Positions 19,794 to 28,364 of a stretch of DNA of 64,000 nt are shown piece by piece. Source of the stretch: Clostridium aciditolerans (GTDB lineage: Bacteria; Bacillota; Clostridia; Clostridiales; Clostridiaceae); NCBI RefSeq assembly GCF_016316925.1, contig NZ_JAEEGB010000005.1, positions 186,001 to 250,000 on the forward strand, given 5' to 3'. Positions within the stretch are counted from its first letter, which is position 1; every line of letters starts with the position of its first letter. The translations under genes and the position numbers were made by a program. Below the pieces are notes generated by a model. That model ran no database searches. It had not been told where the DNA came from and saw only the letters and a list, made by a program, of their open reading frames with translations.

Positions 19794-20660
19794 CTAAACT
19801 AAGAAGGTTTCTAAAAAGTGTTTTGCTGCTGAGGATAAGTATCTATTTTTTATCCATATTATAGCAGTTTGAGTTTCTAAAGATGATTCATTAATCTCCC
19901 TATATTTTAGATTCGTACTTGGTATAAGTCCCATTGCTGCTTTTGGCACAATAGCTACACCAATTCCTGTATCTGCCCATAATAATATTGATCTCGCATC
20001 ATCACTTTTGCACAGTATTTTAGGTTCAAATCCTGACTTTTCACAGGAATCTACTACCATTTTTTCAAACCTGCGGTCTATTATCAGAGGTTTGTCCTTA
20101 AGTTCTTTAAGACATATTGATTTTTGCTCTTCTCCCCAATACATATCTCCTCTTGTCGCTACTACCATTGGCTCATCCGGCAAATATATTATCTCAAAAA
20201 ACTCTGAGTTTATTGGTGTTCGTACAATTCCTATTTCTATAACTCCATTATTTAATAAATCTAGTATCCTATAAGTATCTCCCTCCCATATCTGAAAAGT
20301 TACTCCTGGATAACTCTCATGAAAGTTATATATCCTCTCCGGTAAAAGCGTAGATCCTGAGGACGGTACTGTACCAACGGATAATGTTCCTTGAAGTCCT
20401 TCATTAAAATCTTTTAGCTCTTTAACAGTAGAATCAACTAGCTCCACTACCTGCTCTGCTCTATGTCTTAATATTTTGCCTGCATCCGTCAGTTGTATTT
20501 TTCTGCTTCCTCTTTCAACTAATTTAACTCCAAGTTCCTCTTCTAAAAGCTTTAGTTGCTGACTAAGAGGCGGCTGCGCTATATGCAGCCTTCTTGCTGC
20601 TTTAGTTATATTTCCTTCTTCTGCAATTGTGATAAAATATCTTAATTGTCTAATATCCAT
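19794..20660 (-). CDS. LysR-type transcriptional regulator
   Basis: 288-residue regulator with an N-terminal winged HTH (MDIRQLRYFITIAEEGNITKAA then LHIAQPPLSQQLKLLEEELG) and a periplasmic-binding-like effector domain from about residue 90. It is divergent from a TauE/SafE gene, the usual arrangement for a LysR protein and its target. The frame extends upstream to 20699, but the ATG at 20660 has GAGGGG 8 bases before it and begins the domain exactly. The 157-bp divergent region includes a 68-bp block repeated upstream of the second TauE gene. Confidence 0.92.
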   Translation of the reverse strand: MDIRQLRYFITIAEEGNITKAARRLHIAQPPLSQQLKLLEEELGVKLVERGSRKIQLTDAGKILRHRAEQVVELVDSTVKELKDFNEGLQGTLSVGTVPSSGSTLLPERIYNFHESYPGVTFQIWEGDTYRILDLLNNGVIEIGIVRTPINSEFFEIIYLPDEPMVVATRGDMYWGEEQKSICLKELKDKPLIIDRRFEKMVVDSCEKSGFEPKILCKSDDARSILLWADTGIGVAIVPKAAMGLIPSTNLKYREINESSLETQTAIIWIKNRYLSSAAKHFLETFLV

Positions 20661-20684
20661 AAGAATATCCCCTCTTAATTGTAA

Positions 20685-20752
20685 CCATATGTTTTTCATA
20701 TATATTTTATAGCTATTAAATATTTTTTGTATATATTTTTCTTTGCTATAAT
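20685..20752 (+). promoter_or_regulatory. Conserved regulatory block and promoter, TauE copy 1
   Basis: Aligns gap-free with 28365-28432. Shared pieces are CCATAT, TCATATATAT, TATTAAATATTTTTT, and an extended -10 (TGCTATAAT here, TGCTACAAT there) at the same 62-base offset. It probably holds the LysR site and the promoter. Confidence 0.7.
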
Positions 20753-20817
20753 GATACAGTAAAGAATAGATGCTGTCAAAATAAGTCTTATTTCAGTTTA
20801 ATTTTACGGAGGTATTT

Positions 20818-21576
20818 ATGCTTAATAATTTAATATTCTTATGCACAGCTGGCTTTTGTGCCGCTTTTATAGATTCCATAGCTGGTGGTGGAGGAATTAT
20901 TAGCGTTCCAGCTTATTTGTTAGCAGGTGTTCCACCTCATCTTGCACTAGGAACCAATAAATTTTCTTCTTCTTGTGCATCTTTTACTAGTTCCCTTAAA
21001 TTTGCTAAATCTGGCAAGGTGGACTTTGGAATTCTGAAAATCTTAGGTCCGTTTACCCTTATAGGAGCTATTTTAGGTGTCAATACGGTTCTCAGCATAA
21101 ATGCAAGTTATCTTAATACAATAGTACTTATACTTTTACTATTTGTTGGCACATACAGCCTCTTTTCAAAAACTGCAGGAATTGAGGATAAATTCGAAGG
21201 GCTAACAAAGGAGAATAAGCTCTTCGGAATATTGCTTGCATTTTCCTTAGGATTTTATGATGGTTTTTTCGGCCCTGGGACAGGCTCTTTTTTAATCTTT
21301 GGCCTTATAAAAATATTGAAATTTGATTTTGTAAGAGCTGGTGGAAATGGAAGAGTTTTAAACTTTATAAGCAACATTGCCGCTCTAGGTATGTTTGCTA
21401 TGAGAGGACAAATTAATTATAAACTAGGTATACCAGTTGCAATATTTATGGCACTAGGAGCTAAATTTGGTACAAAGGTTGCCTTAGATAAAGGTGCTAA
21501 GCTGATGAAGCCTATTTTTGTAACTATGTCTCTAGCAGTGGCAATTAAAATGCTTTATGGAGTGTTAATTAAGTAA
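20818..21576 (+). CDS. TauE/SafE family sulfite/anion exporter, copy 1
   Basis: 252-residue membrane permease. The family's first repeat motif is clear (FIDSIAGGGGIISVPAYLLAGVPPHLALGTNKFSSS), as is its second-half counterpart (GFYDGFFGPGTGSFLIFGLI ... RAGGNGRVLNFISNIAAL). Eight or so helices. TauE/SafE proteins are linked to export of sulfite, sulfoacetate or related anions; the substrate here is unproven. Its promoter region is duplicated before the paralogue at 28536. About two-thirds of residues are identical between the copies by eye. Confidence 0.9.
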   Translation: MLNNLIFLCTAGFCAAFIDSIAGGGGIISVPAYLLAGVPPHLALGTNKFSSSCASFTSSLKFAKSGKVDFGILKILGPFTLIGAILGVNTVLSINASYLNTIVLILLLFVGTYSLFSKTAGIEDKFEGLTKENKLFGILLAFSLGFYDGFFGPGTGSFLIFGLIKILKFDFVRAGGNGRVLNFISNIAALGMFAMRGQINYKLGIPVAIFMALGAKFGTKVALDKGAKLMKPIFVTMSLAVAIKMLYGVLIK

Positions 21577-21609
21577 GGAGTAAGGAAACCACGATTTCCT
21601 TACTCCTTA
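21574..21609. terminator. Bidirectional terminator between convergent genes
   Basis: Arms TAAGGAGTAAGGAAA and TTTCCTTACTCCTTA, then TTTTA. It starts within the TauE stop codon and ends 8 bases before the convergent gene's stop. Confidence 0.85.
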
Positions 21610-21617
21610 TTTTACCC

Positions 21618-22391
21618 TTAGAATAATAACCCTATTATTCCAAATAGAACATATATAGAAACTATCACTGAGTTTATAACAGTTCCCCAAATAGAGGCAG
21701 TTTTTTTGCTGTTTTTTGAACGGATACCTGATATTCCAATGCTAGTACCTATAATACTGCATATTGCGTTAACAATAACAGTAACACCTATCAATGCACC
21801 TGTTGTCGTTAATTCTGACATATTTTCATTGTATAGTTCAATTTTTATCATTATTAGCATTGCTACAAACATAATTATATTAACAAGTGAAATTATAAGT
21901 ATATTTCTGTCTTGTTTTTTAAATTCAGCAGTTTTCTCAGAACTTTGTTCTTCTCCTTCCTCTTCTTCAAAACTTTGTTTAATCCTTTCACTCTCAACTA
22001 AATCATCTTCATAATTTAATGCTTTAAAATACCCTTTGACCTTAGACGTTGAAAAAAAGATTATAGGTAGAACATATATAAATCCTATAAAGAATATAAG
22101 AACTACTATCTCTCCTCCACTTAAAGAATTAAAATCAAGCGTTAATACTAGCTCTATTATTGATATTAAACAAAGCAATATTATACCTTTACGAGCAAAT
22201 CTTTTTCTAAAGGCTAATGCAACACTAATGGTAATAAATAGGCATCCCATCACTTTGACAAATATATTATCATAGTAGTAAAATCTACTTCCCAGGTCTG
22301 CCCCCTCAATGAATTGATCTGCTCCAATAAAAAGAAATACAATGGCAAAAATAATAACTGAAATCTTTACCCTACCGCCTTTTTTGTTCAA
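21618..22391 (-). CDS. Multi-spanning membrane protein with acidic cytoplasmic loop, unknown function
   Basis: 257 residues. About four N-terminal membrane segments are followed by a charged loop (about residues 135-165, with FEEEEGEEQSSEKTAEFKKQDR), then three further helices, the last ending at the C-terminus. I recognise no named family; the C-terminal part resembles small DUF4190/DUF4064-like helical pairs only in general character. The longer frame to 22427 lacks a site. TTG at 22391 follows GGAGGTAAGGTTC, so it is the likely start. Confidence 0.65.
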   Translation of the reverse strand: MNKKGGRVKISVIIFAIVFLFIGADQFIEGADLGSRFYYYDNIFVKVMGCLFITISVALAFRKRFARKGIILLCLISIIELVLTLDFNSLSGGEIVVLIFFIGFIYVLPIIFFSTSKVKGYFKALNYEDDLVESERIKQSFEEEEGEEQSSEKTAEFKKQDRNILIISLVNIIMFVAMLIMIKIELYNENMSELTTTGALIGVTVIVNAICSIIGTSIGISGIRSKNSKKTASIWGTVINSVIVSIYVLFGIIGLLF

Positions 22392-22810
22392 GAACCTTAC
22401 CTCCAAAATTAATATTTTTACAAACAAAACCTTTTGCCTTATCCTAATATCTTATTTCCCATAGGTTTTACTTTATCCGGTCTCTAATTGACACTACTGA
22501 TTCTAACATATCTTATTTTAAAATTTTACTAGTAACTTATGGCATAGTAGAAGTAAAGGAATTTATAGTAAAATTCACAAATTACAAATGCAGTATTTAT
22601 CTGTTGTTCCTTATTACTCTTATAACTTTTTTACTAATAGTACATCAGCTCTAGTTATTTAGAATCATCGCACAATTTATATTGATTATAAATATTATTA
22701 ATTATACTTTAATTATCTTTACTTCTTTTAATTCCCATGGAAAATATGTTACAATATTCAAGTATCCTTACTTATATTACATAAATTAATTATATAAAGG
22801 ACTGAAAACT
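22392..22810. other. Gene-free divergent region
   Basis: 419 bp of A+T-rich DNA between divergent genes. A TTGACA occurs at 22488 without a good -10 at 17 bases. I see no hairpin, repeat or ORF with a ribosome site. Confidence 0.5.
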
Positions 22811-24238
22811 ATGAAAAAATTTAAATTATTATTTTTACTATTATTTATCTTGATGGCCGCCTTTGCAGCATTAAAAATATTTAACCCTAACAAAACGAAA
22901 ACCACTGCAAAGTTAGCTTCTAATGTAGTTAATCAAGAACAAAAACATGAAAAAGACAAAACCCATGATGGAATACCTGCAGCTATACTGAATTCCAATA
23001 ATGAGATTTCAGATTCTCAAAATAAGGATTTAAGGAAATTTCCTTACCCCTACAACGCTATGCTTGCTATATGTTCTGATATAGATGATGCAACCTTAGA
23101 GGAATTTAAAAACTATCATAGATTTTTAAACACTAAAGAGCAGACTGCTAACGGTGAAGGTATAGGTCTAGATATTAGTGACTCTATGTGGTTATACATG
23201 GCTGATAATGCAGGATATAAAGTAGATAAATACGGCAATGGTGTTGATAATATAATGACTTTCTTTAAAGGTATAGATAAATCTTCACGACACAACTCTG
23301 ATGAAATTATTAATTTCACCAAATGCGGATGGATAGATTCCCTCCACTCTTTTGGAGATTTTTCAACTAAAAATGAAAGAAACTCCTCCTTTAATAGAGG
23401 TTTAGCTGTAGCTGGCTGGGAAACACTAAAAACTATTAATTTCAAACCAGTAGTATGGATAAATCACGGCAATAAATCAAACAAACAAAATTTTGGTGCT
23501 TATGGTACCTCTAATTTTATGAATTATCAACAAGGAGACAACCCTAATTCTTCATATTATCACACAGATTTAACTATTCCTAATGGTATTAAATATGTTT
23601 GGAACTCTATATCGGATTATAACTTTGGACATGATTATCCTCTTTATGAAATTTCTCTAAGGGATGGCAAAAAGGTATGGGGCTTTTATAGATATACCAA
23701 TAACATGGTAAATGGAAGAATTGAATGGACATGGGTCCCTAAACACCTTCATAAACAACTTACTCAAGTAAATTTAGATAGTATTGTAAGCAATAAGCAA
23801 TATTCTATAGTTGGACAACACTTTGGTGTAGATGCTGAAGATTTATTTCATGATGAAAATATAAAATCTTTGAGGCTGCTAAAACAGTATGAAACAGATG
23901 GAAAAATACTCGTTGCCAGAACCTCACGGCTTCTGGATTACGCCAATATCCATAAATATATAATGTATAATAAAGTAAATGATAACAATAAAACTTATAT
24001 TAACATAACGAATATAAACGATCCTATTTTCGGTAAACATGTTCCTACTCTTGATAACGTAAGGGGAATTACTTTTTATTGCGATGACCCTCAGAATACT
24101 GTATTACTACTAAATAAAACCAAAGTTAGCAGCGAAGAACTGAAAATAAATCCTAAAGATGAAACAGGAAAGTACAGCATATCTGTGAAGTGGTTTGCAC
24201 CCGACTATACTGACTATAATAAACAAAGTCAACTATAG
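22811..24238 (+). CDS. Exported protein of unknown function, possible carbohydrate-active fold
   Basis: 475 residues with an N-terminal signal anchor (KKFKLLFLLLFILMAAFAALKIF) and a 60-residue polar linker. The ordered part begins near residue 75 with FPYPYNAMLAICSDIDDAT. The SDIDD segment recalls the first metal motif (TxDD) of the NodB polysaccharide-deacetylase fold. Later histidine-rich pieces (SLHSFGDF, VVWINHGNK, NFGHDYPLYE, IVGQHFGVD) could complete a metal or sugar site. This is a resemblance only; I cannot name a family. The stop codon lies in the left arm of a MITE-like repeat. Confidence 0.6.
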   Translation: MKKFKLLFLLLFILMAAFAALKIFNPNKTKTTAKLASNVVNQEQKHEKDKTHDGIPAAILNSNNEISDSQNKDLRKFPYPYNAMLAICSDIDDATLEEFKNYHRFLNTKEQTANGEGIGLDISDSMWLYMADNAGYKVDKYGNGVDNIMTFFKGIDKSSRHNSDEIINFTKCGWIDSLHSFGDFSTKNERNSSFNRGLAVAGWETLKTINFKPVVWINHGNKSNKQNFGAYGTSNFMNYQQGDNPNSSYYHTDLTIPNGIKYVWNSISDYNFGHDYPLYEISLRDGKKVWGFYRYTNNMVNGRIEWTWVPKHLHKQLTQVNLDSIVSNKQYSIVGQHFGVDAEDLFHDENIKSLRLLKQYETDGKILVARTSRLLDYANIHKYIMYNKVNDNNKTYINITNINDPIFGKHVPTLDNVRGITFYCDDPQNTVLLLNKTKVSSEELKINPKDETGKYSISVKWFAPDYTDYNKQSQL

Positions 24239-24455
24239 GGTTTCTAACTCATAAGTTGACTTATGCTGTAATTTAATTTGGTAATTTTTATAGTATGAGA
24301 GAGGATGAATAATTGACAATTGACAGTGTACAGAGGACAATGAAGGAAGAAAACTCACCTTCATTGTCAATTGTCCTCTGTACTCTGTCCTCTGTATACT
24401 GAAAATATTACCAATAAACTTTAGCGTATAAGTTAACTTTCTAGTTAGTTTCCCT
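24234..24455. repeat. MITE-like long imperfect palindrome (family R2, copy B)
   Basis: Nested inverted repeats: outer TATAGGG-CTAAC-AAGTT-ACTTAT arms (24234-24268 and 24425-24455), then GGTAATTTTTA with GAAAATATTACC, then a GACAGTGTACAGAGGACAATGAAGG core with its complement. The stop codons of both convergent neighbours lie inside the arms (TAG 24236-24238 plus strand, TAG 24443-24441 minus strand). Core motifs are shared with 18158-18414; the outer right arm is shared with 19757-19782. Confidence 0.7.
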
Positions 24456-25607
24456 ATTTAGTTCTTGTTTAGTTTTGGCTTTATTAAAGTATATTAATGC
24501 CAAAGCAAATGCAGCAATGCTAATAAATGTACATGCTTTAAAGGCTGCTTCAATAGATATGTCAGCAAATTTACCTATAGAAATGTTAACTACAGAAGAA
24601 AGTATATCGCCAGCCATAGCGTAGATAGAAAGTATTGTTGCTCTATTGCTGGTGTTTATTGATTTATTTTCTATATCTAAAATAATAGGTCTTATAATTG
24701 AAAAACATCCTTGAGTGACAGCAATTGCAACTACACTTATAATTGGATTTCTAGTATATATTAATACTGTGCATCCCAATAAAATATTTATTAATAGAAC
24801 TTTTGAGGTTTTGTTTTGACCGAATCTTTCAGTAAACTTATAGGATTTAGCTGACACTAGACATACTATCTGCATTAGTGCTGTTAAAAATCCAAAATAT
24901 CTGATACTTATTCCGCTTTTCAAATATTGAGGTTGATTTAAAAAAACACCAATTGAATGAGTTGTTTCACTGATGAGAGCAAAGACTACTACAATTATTA
25001 TAATTTGTTTATTATTTAATACATCTCTTATACTGTTTTTAATACTTGTCTTTTTTTCTAAATTATGAGACACATCTTTAATAAAAAATGTTAAGATTAC
25101 AGCTAAACCATAAGGAATTATTGTTCCAAAGGCTGTTAAATCCATTGATCTCTCAACCATTTTTGTAGAAATTAAACATGCCAATAGAAAACCTGCGACA
25201 CTCATAGCAGTATACATGCCAAATACCTTTTCTGTATTATCTTTGTCTGCTGATGAGTATAATAATGCTATATCACAACCTGAAATTGCAGAAGTGGCTA
25301 AAGCTACTAATATTCCTTCTACTAGAAATAACAAAAAGGAATTCGCTTCATAGAAAACAATTTTTGATATAAAAAGTAGAAAGTTTCCTATCAACAAGGT
25401 TATTTTATATCCATATTTATCTGCAAACCATCCCCAAGGAATCTCAAAGAGCAGCATTAAAATCATGAATATGGACTCAATTAAAAATATATTATACATA
25501 GACAAACCTCTTGATTGTCTATATAAAGTAGCTACAGGCCCATAAAAAACAAGTCCTTGAAGAAATGTAATAATATACATTAAATAAACATTTATTTTTT
25601 TATTCAA
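24441..25607 (-). CDS. MFS transporter, 12-helix type
   Basis: 388-residue major facilitator protein. Motif A is present as GWFADKYGYK after the second helix (EIPWGWFADKYGYKITL), a form common in Firmicute drug or macrolide-type exporters of about 390-420 residues. It starts at TTG 25607, 8 bases after GGAGGTG, and this TTG overlaps the TGA stop of an upstream 27-codon ORF. The last codons and the TAG stop are contributed by the arm of the adjacent repeat. A leader hairpin and peptide suggest attenuation control. The substrate is not known. Confidence 0.85.
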   Translation of the reverse strand: MNKKINVYLMYIITFLQGLVFYGPVATLYRQSRGLSMYNIFLIESIFMILMLLFEIPWGWFADKYGYKITLLIGNFLLFISKIVFYEANSFLLFLVEGILVALATSAISGCDIALLYSSADKDNTEKVFGMYTAMSVAGFLLACLISTKMVERSMDLTAFGTIIPYGLAVILTFFIKDVSHNLEKKTSIKNSIRDVLNNKQIIIIVVVFALISETTHSIGVFLNQPQYLKSGISIRYFGFLTALMQIVCLVSAKSYKFTERFGQNKTSKVLLINILLGCTVLIYTRNPIISVVAIAVTQGCFSIIRPIILDIENKSINTSNRATILSIYAMAGDILSSVVNISIGKFADISIEAAFKACTFISIAAFALALIYFNKAKTKQELNRETN

Positions 25608-25687
25608 TTTGATACACCTCCAAAATTTTGCACAACAAAAAAGCCTTTTGAAAAGGATTTTTTTAATATATGGTTGTGCAGATGCAT
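25604..25687 (-). CDS. Upstream ORF of 27 codons overlapping the MFS start
   Basis: Starts ATG at 25687 by overlap with the stop of a 4-codon leader (TGATG) and ends TGA overlapping the MFS start (TTGA). Peptide begins MHLHNHILKKSFSKG. It reads through the inner hairpin and through the pump's own ribosome site, so its translation would melt the hairpin and hand ribosomes to the pump. It may be regulatory rather than a stable protein. Confidence 0.45.
   Translation of the reverse strand: MHLHNHILKKSFSKGFFVVQNFGGVSN
25629..25680 (-). promoter_or_regulatory. Attenuator hairpin upstream of the MFS gene
   Basis: Outer arms TGCACAAC / GTTGTGCA and inner palindrome CCTTTTGAAAAGG, followed on the minus strand by T6. 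The inner hairpin plus T-run forms a terminator within the leader. An extended -10 (TGGTAAAAT, minus strand 25752-25744) lies about 45 bases upstream of the leader ATG. Confidence 0.55.
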
Positions 25688-25701
25688 CAAATCGTTCTCA
25701 T
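25687..25701 (-). CDS. Four-residue leader peptide MRTI
   Basis: ATG AGA ACG ATT TGA with a strong GGAGG ribosome site 7 bases before (25709-25713). Its stop overlaps the next ATG. The quality of the site for so short an ORF suggests a sensing leader. Confidence 0.45.
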   Translation of the reverse strand: MRTI

Positions 25702-25781
25702 TATAGGTCCTCCAATATCATTTAAAATAATCGTTACAACAATATTTTACCACATTTACACTATATTTAAAATATGCTATA

Positions 25782-25814
25782 AAAAAAGAGCCGCAATCAA
25801 TACGACTCTTTTTA
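25782..25814 (-). terminator. Terminator of the lysine permease gene
   Basis: Arms AAAAAGAGCCG / CGACTCTTTTT (one mismatch) with A/T runs on both sides, directly after the permease stop. Confidence 0.85.
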
Positions 25815-25816
25815 TA

Positions 25817-27262
25817 TTATTTTTCAACAGTGCTAAAATCAACTTCCATTAAATCAACAACTTTTGTATTGTGTTTCTTTTTGTAACCCCACCATAATCC
25901 TATAAATAACGGCAATCCAATATATGATGAAATTACTCCATTCCAGTCTATTTTATCAGCTTCAAAGTAGCTAAGACCTTGTCCTAAAGTAACAACTATA
26001 CATAATACCATTGCTATTACTGGTCCTAATGGAAATAACTTTGCAACATATTTCAATTTTTTCAAGTCAAGTCCTTGAGCAACATAAGCTTTACGGAAAC
26101 GATAGTGGCATAGTGCTATACCTAACCATGCAACAAAGCCTGCAAGTCCTGATGCTGCTACAAGCCATACATAAACTGTAGTCTCTGCATAAAGTCCTGT
26201 TAAGAAACAAAGAGATGCTACTACTGTAGTCAATATTAATGAGTTAACAGGAACTCCTCTTGAGTTAACCTTTCCAAGCCATGCTGGTGCTTTACCATCC
26301 TTAGCCATTGCATATAGCATTCTGCTTGAAGCATACATTCCTGAGTTTCCTGCTGATAGTACTGAAGTTAAGATAACTGCATTCATTAATGATGCAGCAG
26401 CTGCTATACCAGCCTTTTGGAATACTAATGTAAATGGACTAGTATCAACCCCAGCATCCATATAAGGAATTAATGCACCAACAATAAATATTGTTCCTAA
26501 ATAGAATATTAAAATTCTCCAGAAGATCGTATTTATTGCTTTAGGTATATTTTTTTCTGGATCTTCACTTTCTCCAGCAGCTATACCAACAAGCTCTGTT
26601 CCTTGGAATGAGAAACCAGCAATTAAGAATACCATGAAAATTGATTTAGCTCCACCAACAAATGGTGCTTCACCAACGCTAAAGTTTTTTAATCCCACAG
26701 CATGTCCACCTATTATTCCAACTATTGTTGCAACACCTACTAATAAAAATATAATAACGGTAATAACTTTAATACTTGCAAACCAATATTCTGATTCACC
26801 ATAAGCTCTTGCTGATAAAAGATTAAGTGCAACTATTATTGTAAGGAATAAAACACTCCATACAAGGGCTGGCACGCCAGGGAACCAGTATTTCATAAGT
26901 AGGGCACCTGCAACCATTTCAGCTGCAACTGTAATAGCCCAGTTATACCAATAGTTCCATCCCATTGCAAATCCAAAAGCGGGATCAACAAATTTTGATG
27001 CATATATTCCAAAGGAACCTGAATCCGGCATGAATGTTGCCATTTCTCCTAAACTAGTCATTAAGAAATAAACCATAACACCTATACAACCATATGCAAC
27101 TAGTGCGCCTCCTGGTCCAGCTTGTTTAATTGTAGCTCCAAGAGCTAGGAATATTCCTGTCCCAATGGCACCTCCCATTGCAATCATATTAAGATGTCTT
27201 GCTGTTAAACTTCTTTTAAGTTCATTAGAAGTCTGAACATTTTGTTCTACTGCATTTTGCAT
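25817..27262 (-). CDS. lysP: Lysine-specific amino acid permease (LysP-like, APC family)
   Basis: 481-residue secondary transporter with 12 helices. The APC/AAT signature is clear: LNMIAMGGAIGTGIFLALG in helix 1, then the GPGGALVAY segment and the helix 6 block GFSFQGTELVGIAAGESEDPEKNIPKAI. The sequence is close to bacterial LysP. The lysine riboswitch and terminator in its 5' leader support lysine as substrate and indicate repression when lysine is plentiful. GGAGG precedes the ATG at 27262. Confidence 0.92.
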   Translation of the reverse strand: MQNAVEQNVQTSNELKRSLTARHLNMIAMGGAIGTGIFLALGATIKQAGPGGALVAYGCIGVMVYFLMTSLGEMATFMPDSGSFGIYASKFVDPAFGFAMGWNYWYNWAITVAAEMVAGALLMKYWFPGVPALVWSVLFLTIIVALNLLSARAYGESEYWFASIKVITVIIFLLVGVATIVGIIGGHAVGLKNFSVGEAPFVGGAKSIFMVFLIAGFSFQGTELVGIAAGESEDPEKNIPKAINTIFWRILIFYLGTIFIVGALIPYMDAGVDTSPFTLVFQKAGIAAAASLMNAVILTSVLSAGNSGMYASSRMLYAMAKDGKAPAWLGKVNSRGVPVNSLILTTVVASLCFLTGLYAETTVYVWLVAASGLAGFVAWLGIALCHYRFRKAYVAQGLDLKKLKYVAKLFPLGPVIAMVLCIVVTLGQGLSYFEADKIDWNGVISSYIGLPLFIGLWWGYKKKHNTKVVDLMEVDFSTVEK

Positions 27263-27326
27263 AAATTTTTCCTCCTTACCGGCTTTTATTTATTCCGATA
27301 AGTGAAATAACTAAGATCAGAAACGT

Positions 27327-27359
27327 AAAAAATGCCTTGAGCATACACTCAAGGCATTT
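27327..27359 (-). terminator. Riboswitch-controlled terminator of lysP
   Basis: Twelve-bp arms AAATGCCTTGAG / CTCAAGGCATTT followed by T6 on the minus strand, between the aptamer and the lysP start. It is the expression platform. Confidence 0.9.
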
Positions 27360-27407
27360 AATATGAATTTACATTAATTACTAAAACATACATATTAATA
27401 TACAACG

Positions 27408-27580
27408 AATGATAGCTCACCACAAAATCCTCTTTGTGACAGTCTTGCATATATTCTATGCAATCCCAGCTATACAGTACTAAAGCATTTACTGTACGCT
27501 TCGGCGAAATTTCCTTTTAAACTGCTTCATTGTGCTTACCTCTGCAGTTTTACTCTTAAATTCCGCGCCTCTACCTCAGT
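27408..27580 (-). promoter_or_regulatory. Lysine riboswitch (L-box)
   Basis: Read on the minus strand, conserved L-box blocks occur in order: GAGGTAGAGGCGCGG, AAGAGTAA, TTTCGCCGAAGCGTACAG, GCTGGGAT, AGACTGTCACA, and the closing GTGAGCTATC. Position, order and downstream terminator fit the lysine aptamer used for lysine permeases and biosynthesis genes. Confidence 0.95.
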
Positions 27581-27598
27581 TATTCACTTATGTAAATT

Positions 27599-27627
27599 AT
27601 TATACAGTAATATTTATAATTAGTAAA
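27599..27627 (-). promoter_or_regulatory. Promoter of the lysP transcript
   Basis: Minus strand TTTACT, 17-base spacer, TATAAT, ending about 20 bases before the riboswitch. Confidence 0.7.
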
Positions 27628-27744
27628 CAGTTTTTTAATATTTTAATGTGAGAAGTTCTTTCGCCATTTCTTATAATTATAATAGTATTAAACATAAGGT
27701 AGTCAATAGATTAGGTTAACTTTATTCATGTAAGTTTAAAAAAA

Positions 27745-28281
27745 TTATATTTTTAAATGATCATAAAGTTCATCAAAGGACATATATTTATTTTTGCTTA
27801 AATATGTAAGATTAGAAATAATAAAATAAGAGAGTTTTTCAGAATCAAGTTTAGATGTTATATTTCCTTTTTTTCTCTCAAGTTCAATTAATTCTCCTAT
27901 TTTTTTATATAACTTTGTAAAACTATCTTTTTCTCTACAGTGATACCCTTGCTTTTCCTCATTTGCAATTTCATAAAAAATTGAAATATAATCATCTACA
28001 AATCCCTGTAAGGATTCATATATTTTTCTTATTTTTTCTTTAAAAGGTTCATCAGTTAGTTCTAAACTTTCTATAATATTCAAGGTTTTGTTCCAATCAT
28101 CTTGGAAAATTTCTATTACAAGCTCTATTTTATTTCTAAAGTAATTATAAAAGGTTCCTGTTCCTATATCACATTGTTTAGCAATTTCTCTTATATTCAG
28201 ACCTTTATATCCCTCTTCTAAAAGAGTTTTTCTTCCTTGAATTATTATCTTTTCCTTAGCATTTTCAATTAACTTTGGCAT
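27745..28281 (-). CDS. TetR family transcriptional regulator
   Basis: 178 residues. N-terminal HTH: ARKTLLEEGYKGLNIREIAKQCDIGTGTFYNYFRNK-like block (here GRKTLLEEGYKGLNIREIAK and CDIGTGTFYNYFRNKIEL). The C-terminal helical ligand domain is rich in lysine and glutamate and not assignable. AGGAGG precedes the ATG. It is divergent from the second TauE gene, 254 bp apart, with an inverted repeat in front of its own start. It may regulate itself and possibly the TauE copy. Confidence 0.9.
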   Translation of the reverse strand: MPKLIENAKEKIIIQGRKTLLEEGYKGLNIREIAKQCDIGTGTFYNYFRNKIELVIEIFQDDWNKTLNIIESLELTDEPFKEKIRKIYESLQGFVDDYISIFYEIANEEKQGYHCREKDSFTKLYKKIGELIELERKKGNITSKLDSEKLSYFIISNLTYLSKNKYMSFDELYDHLKI

Positions 28282-28296
28282 TTTATCCTCCTATTA

Positions 28297-28311
28297 ATGA
28301 ACTTTGTTCAT
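28297..28311. promoter_or_regulatory. Candidate TetR operator
   Basis: Inverted repeat ATGAAC-ttt-GTTCAT, 15 bases before the tetR start codon, overlapping the leader. Typical of autoregulated TetR genes. Confidence 0.5.
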
Positions 28312-28364
28312 AATATACCATATTCATACTTTTCTGTCAACAATACTGGTCAAATTTGTTAAAT

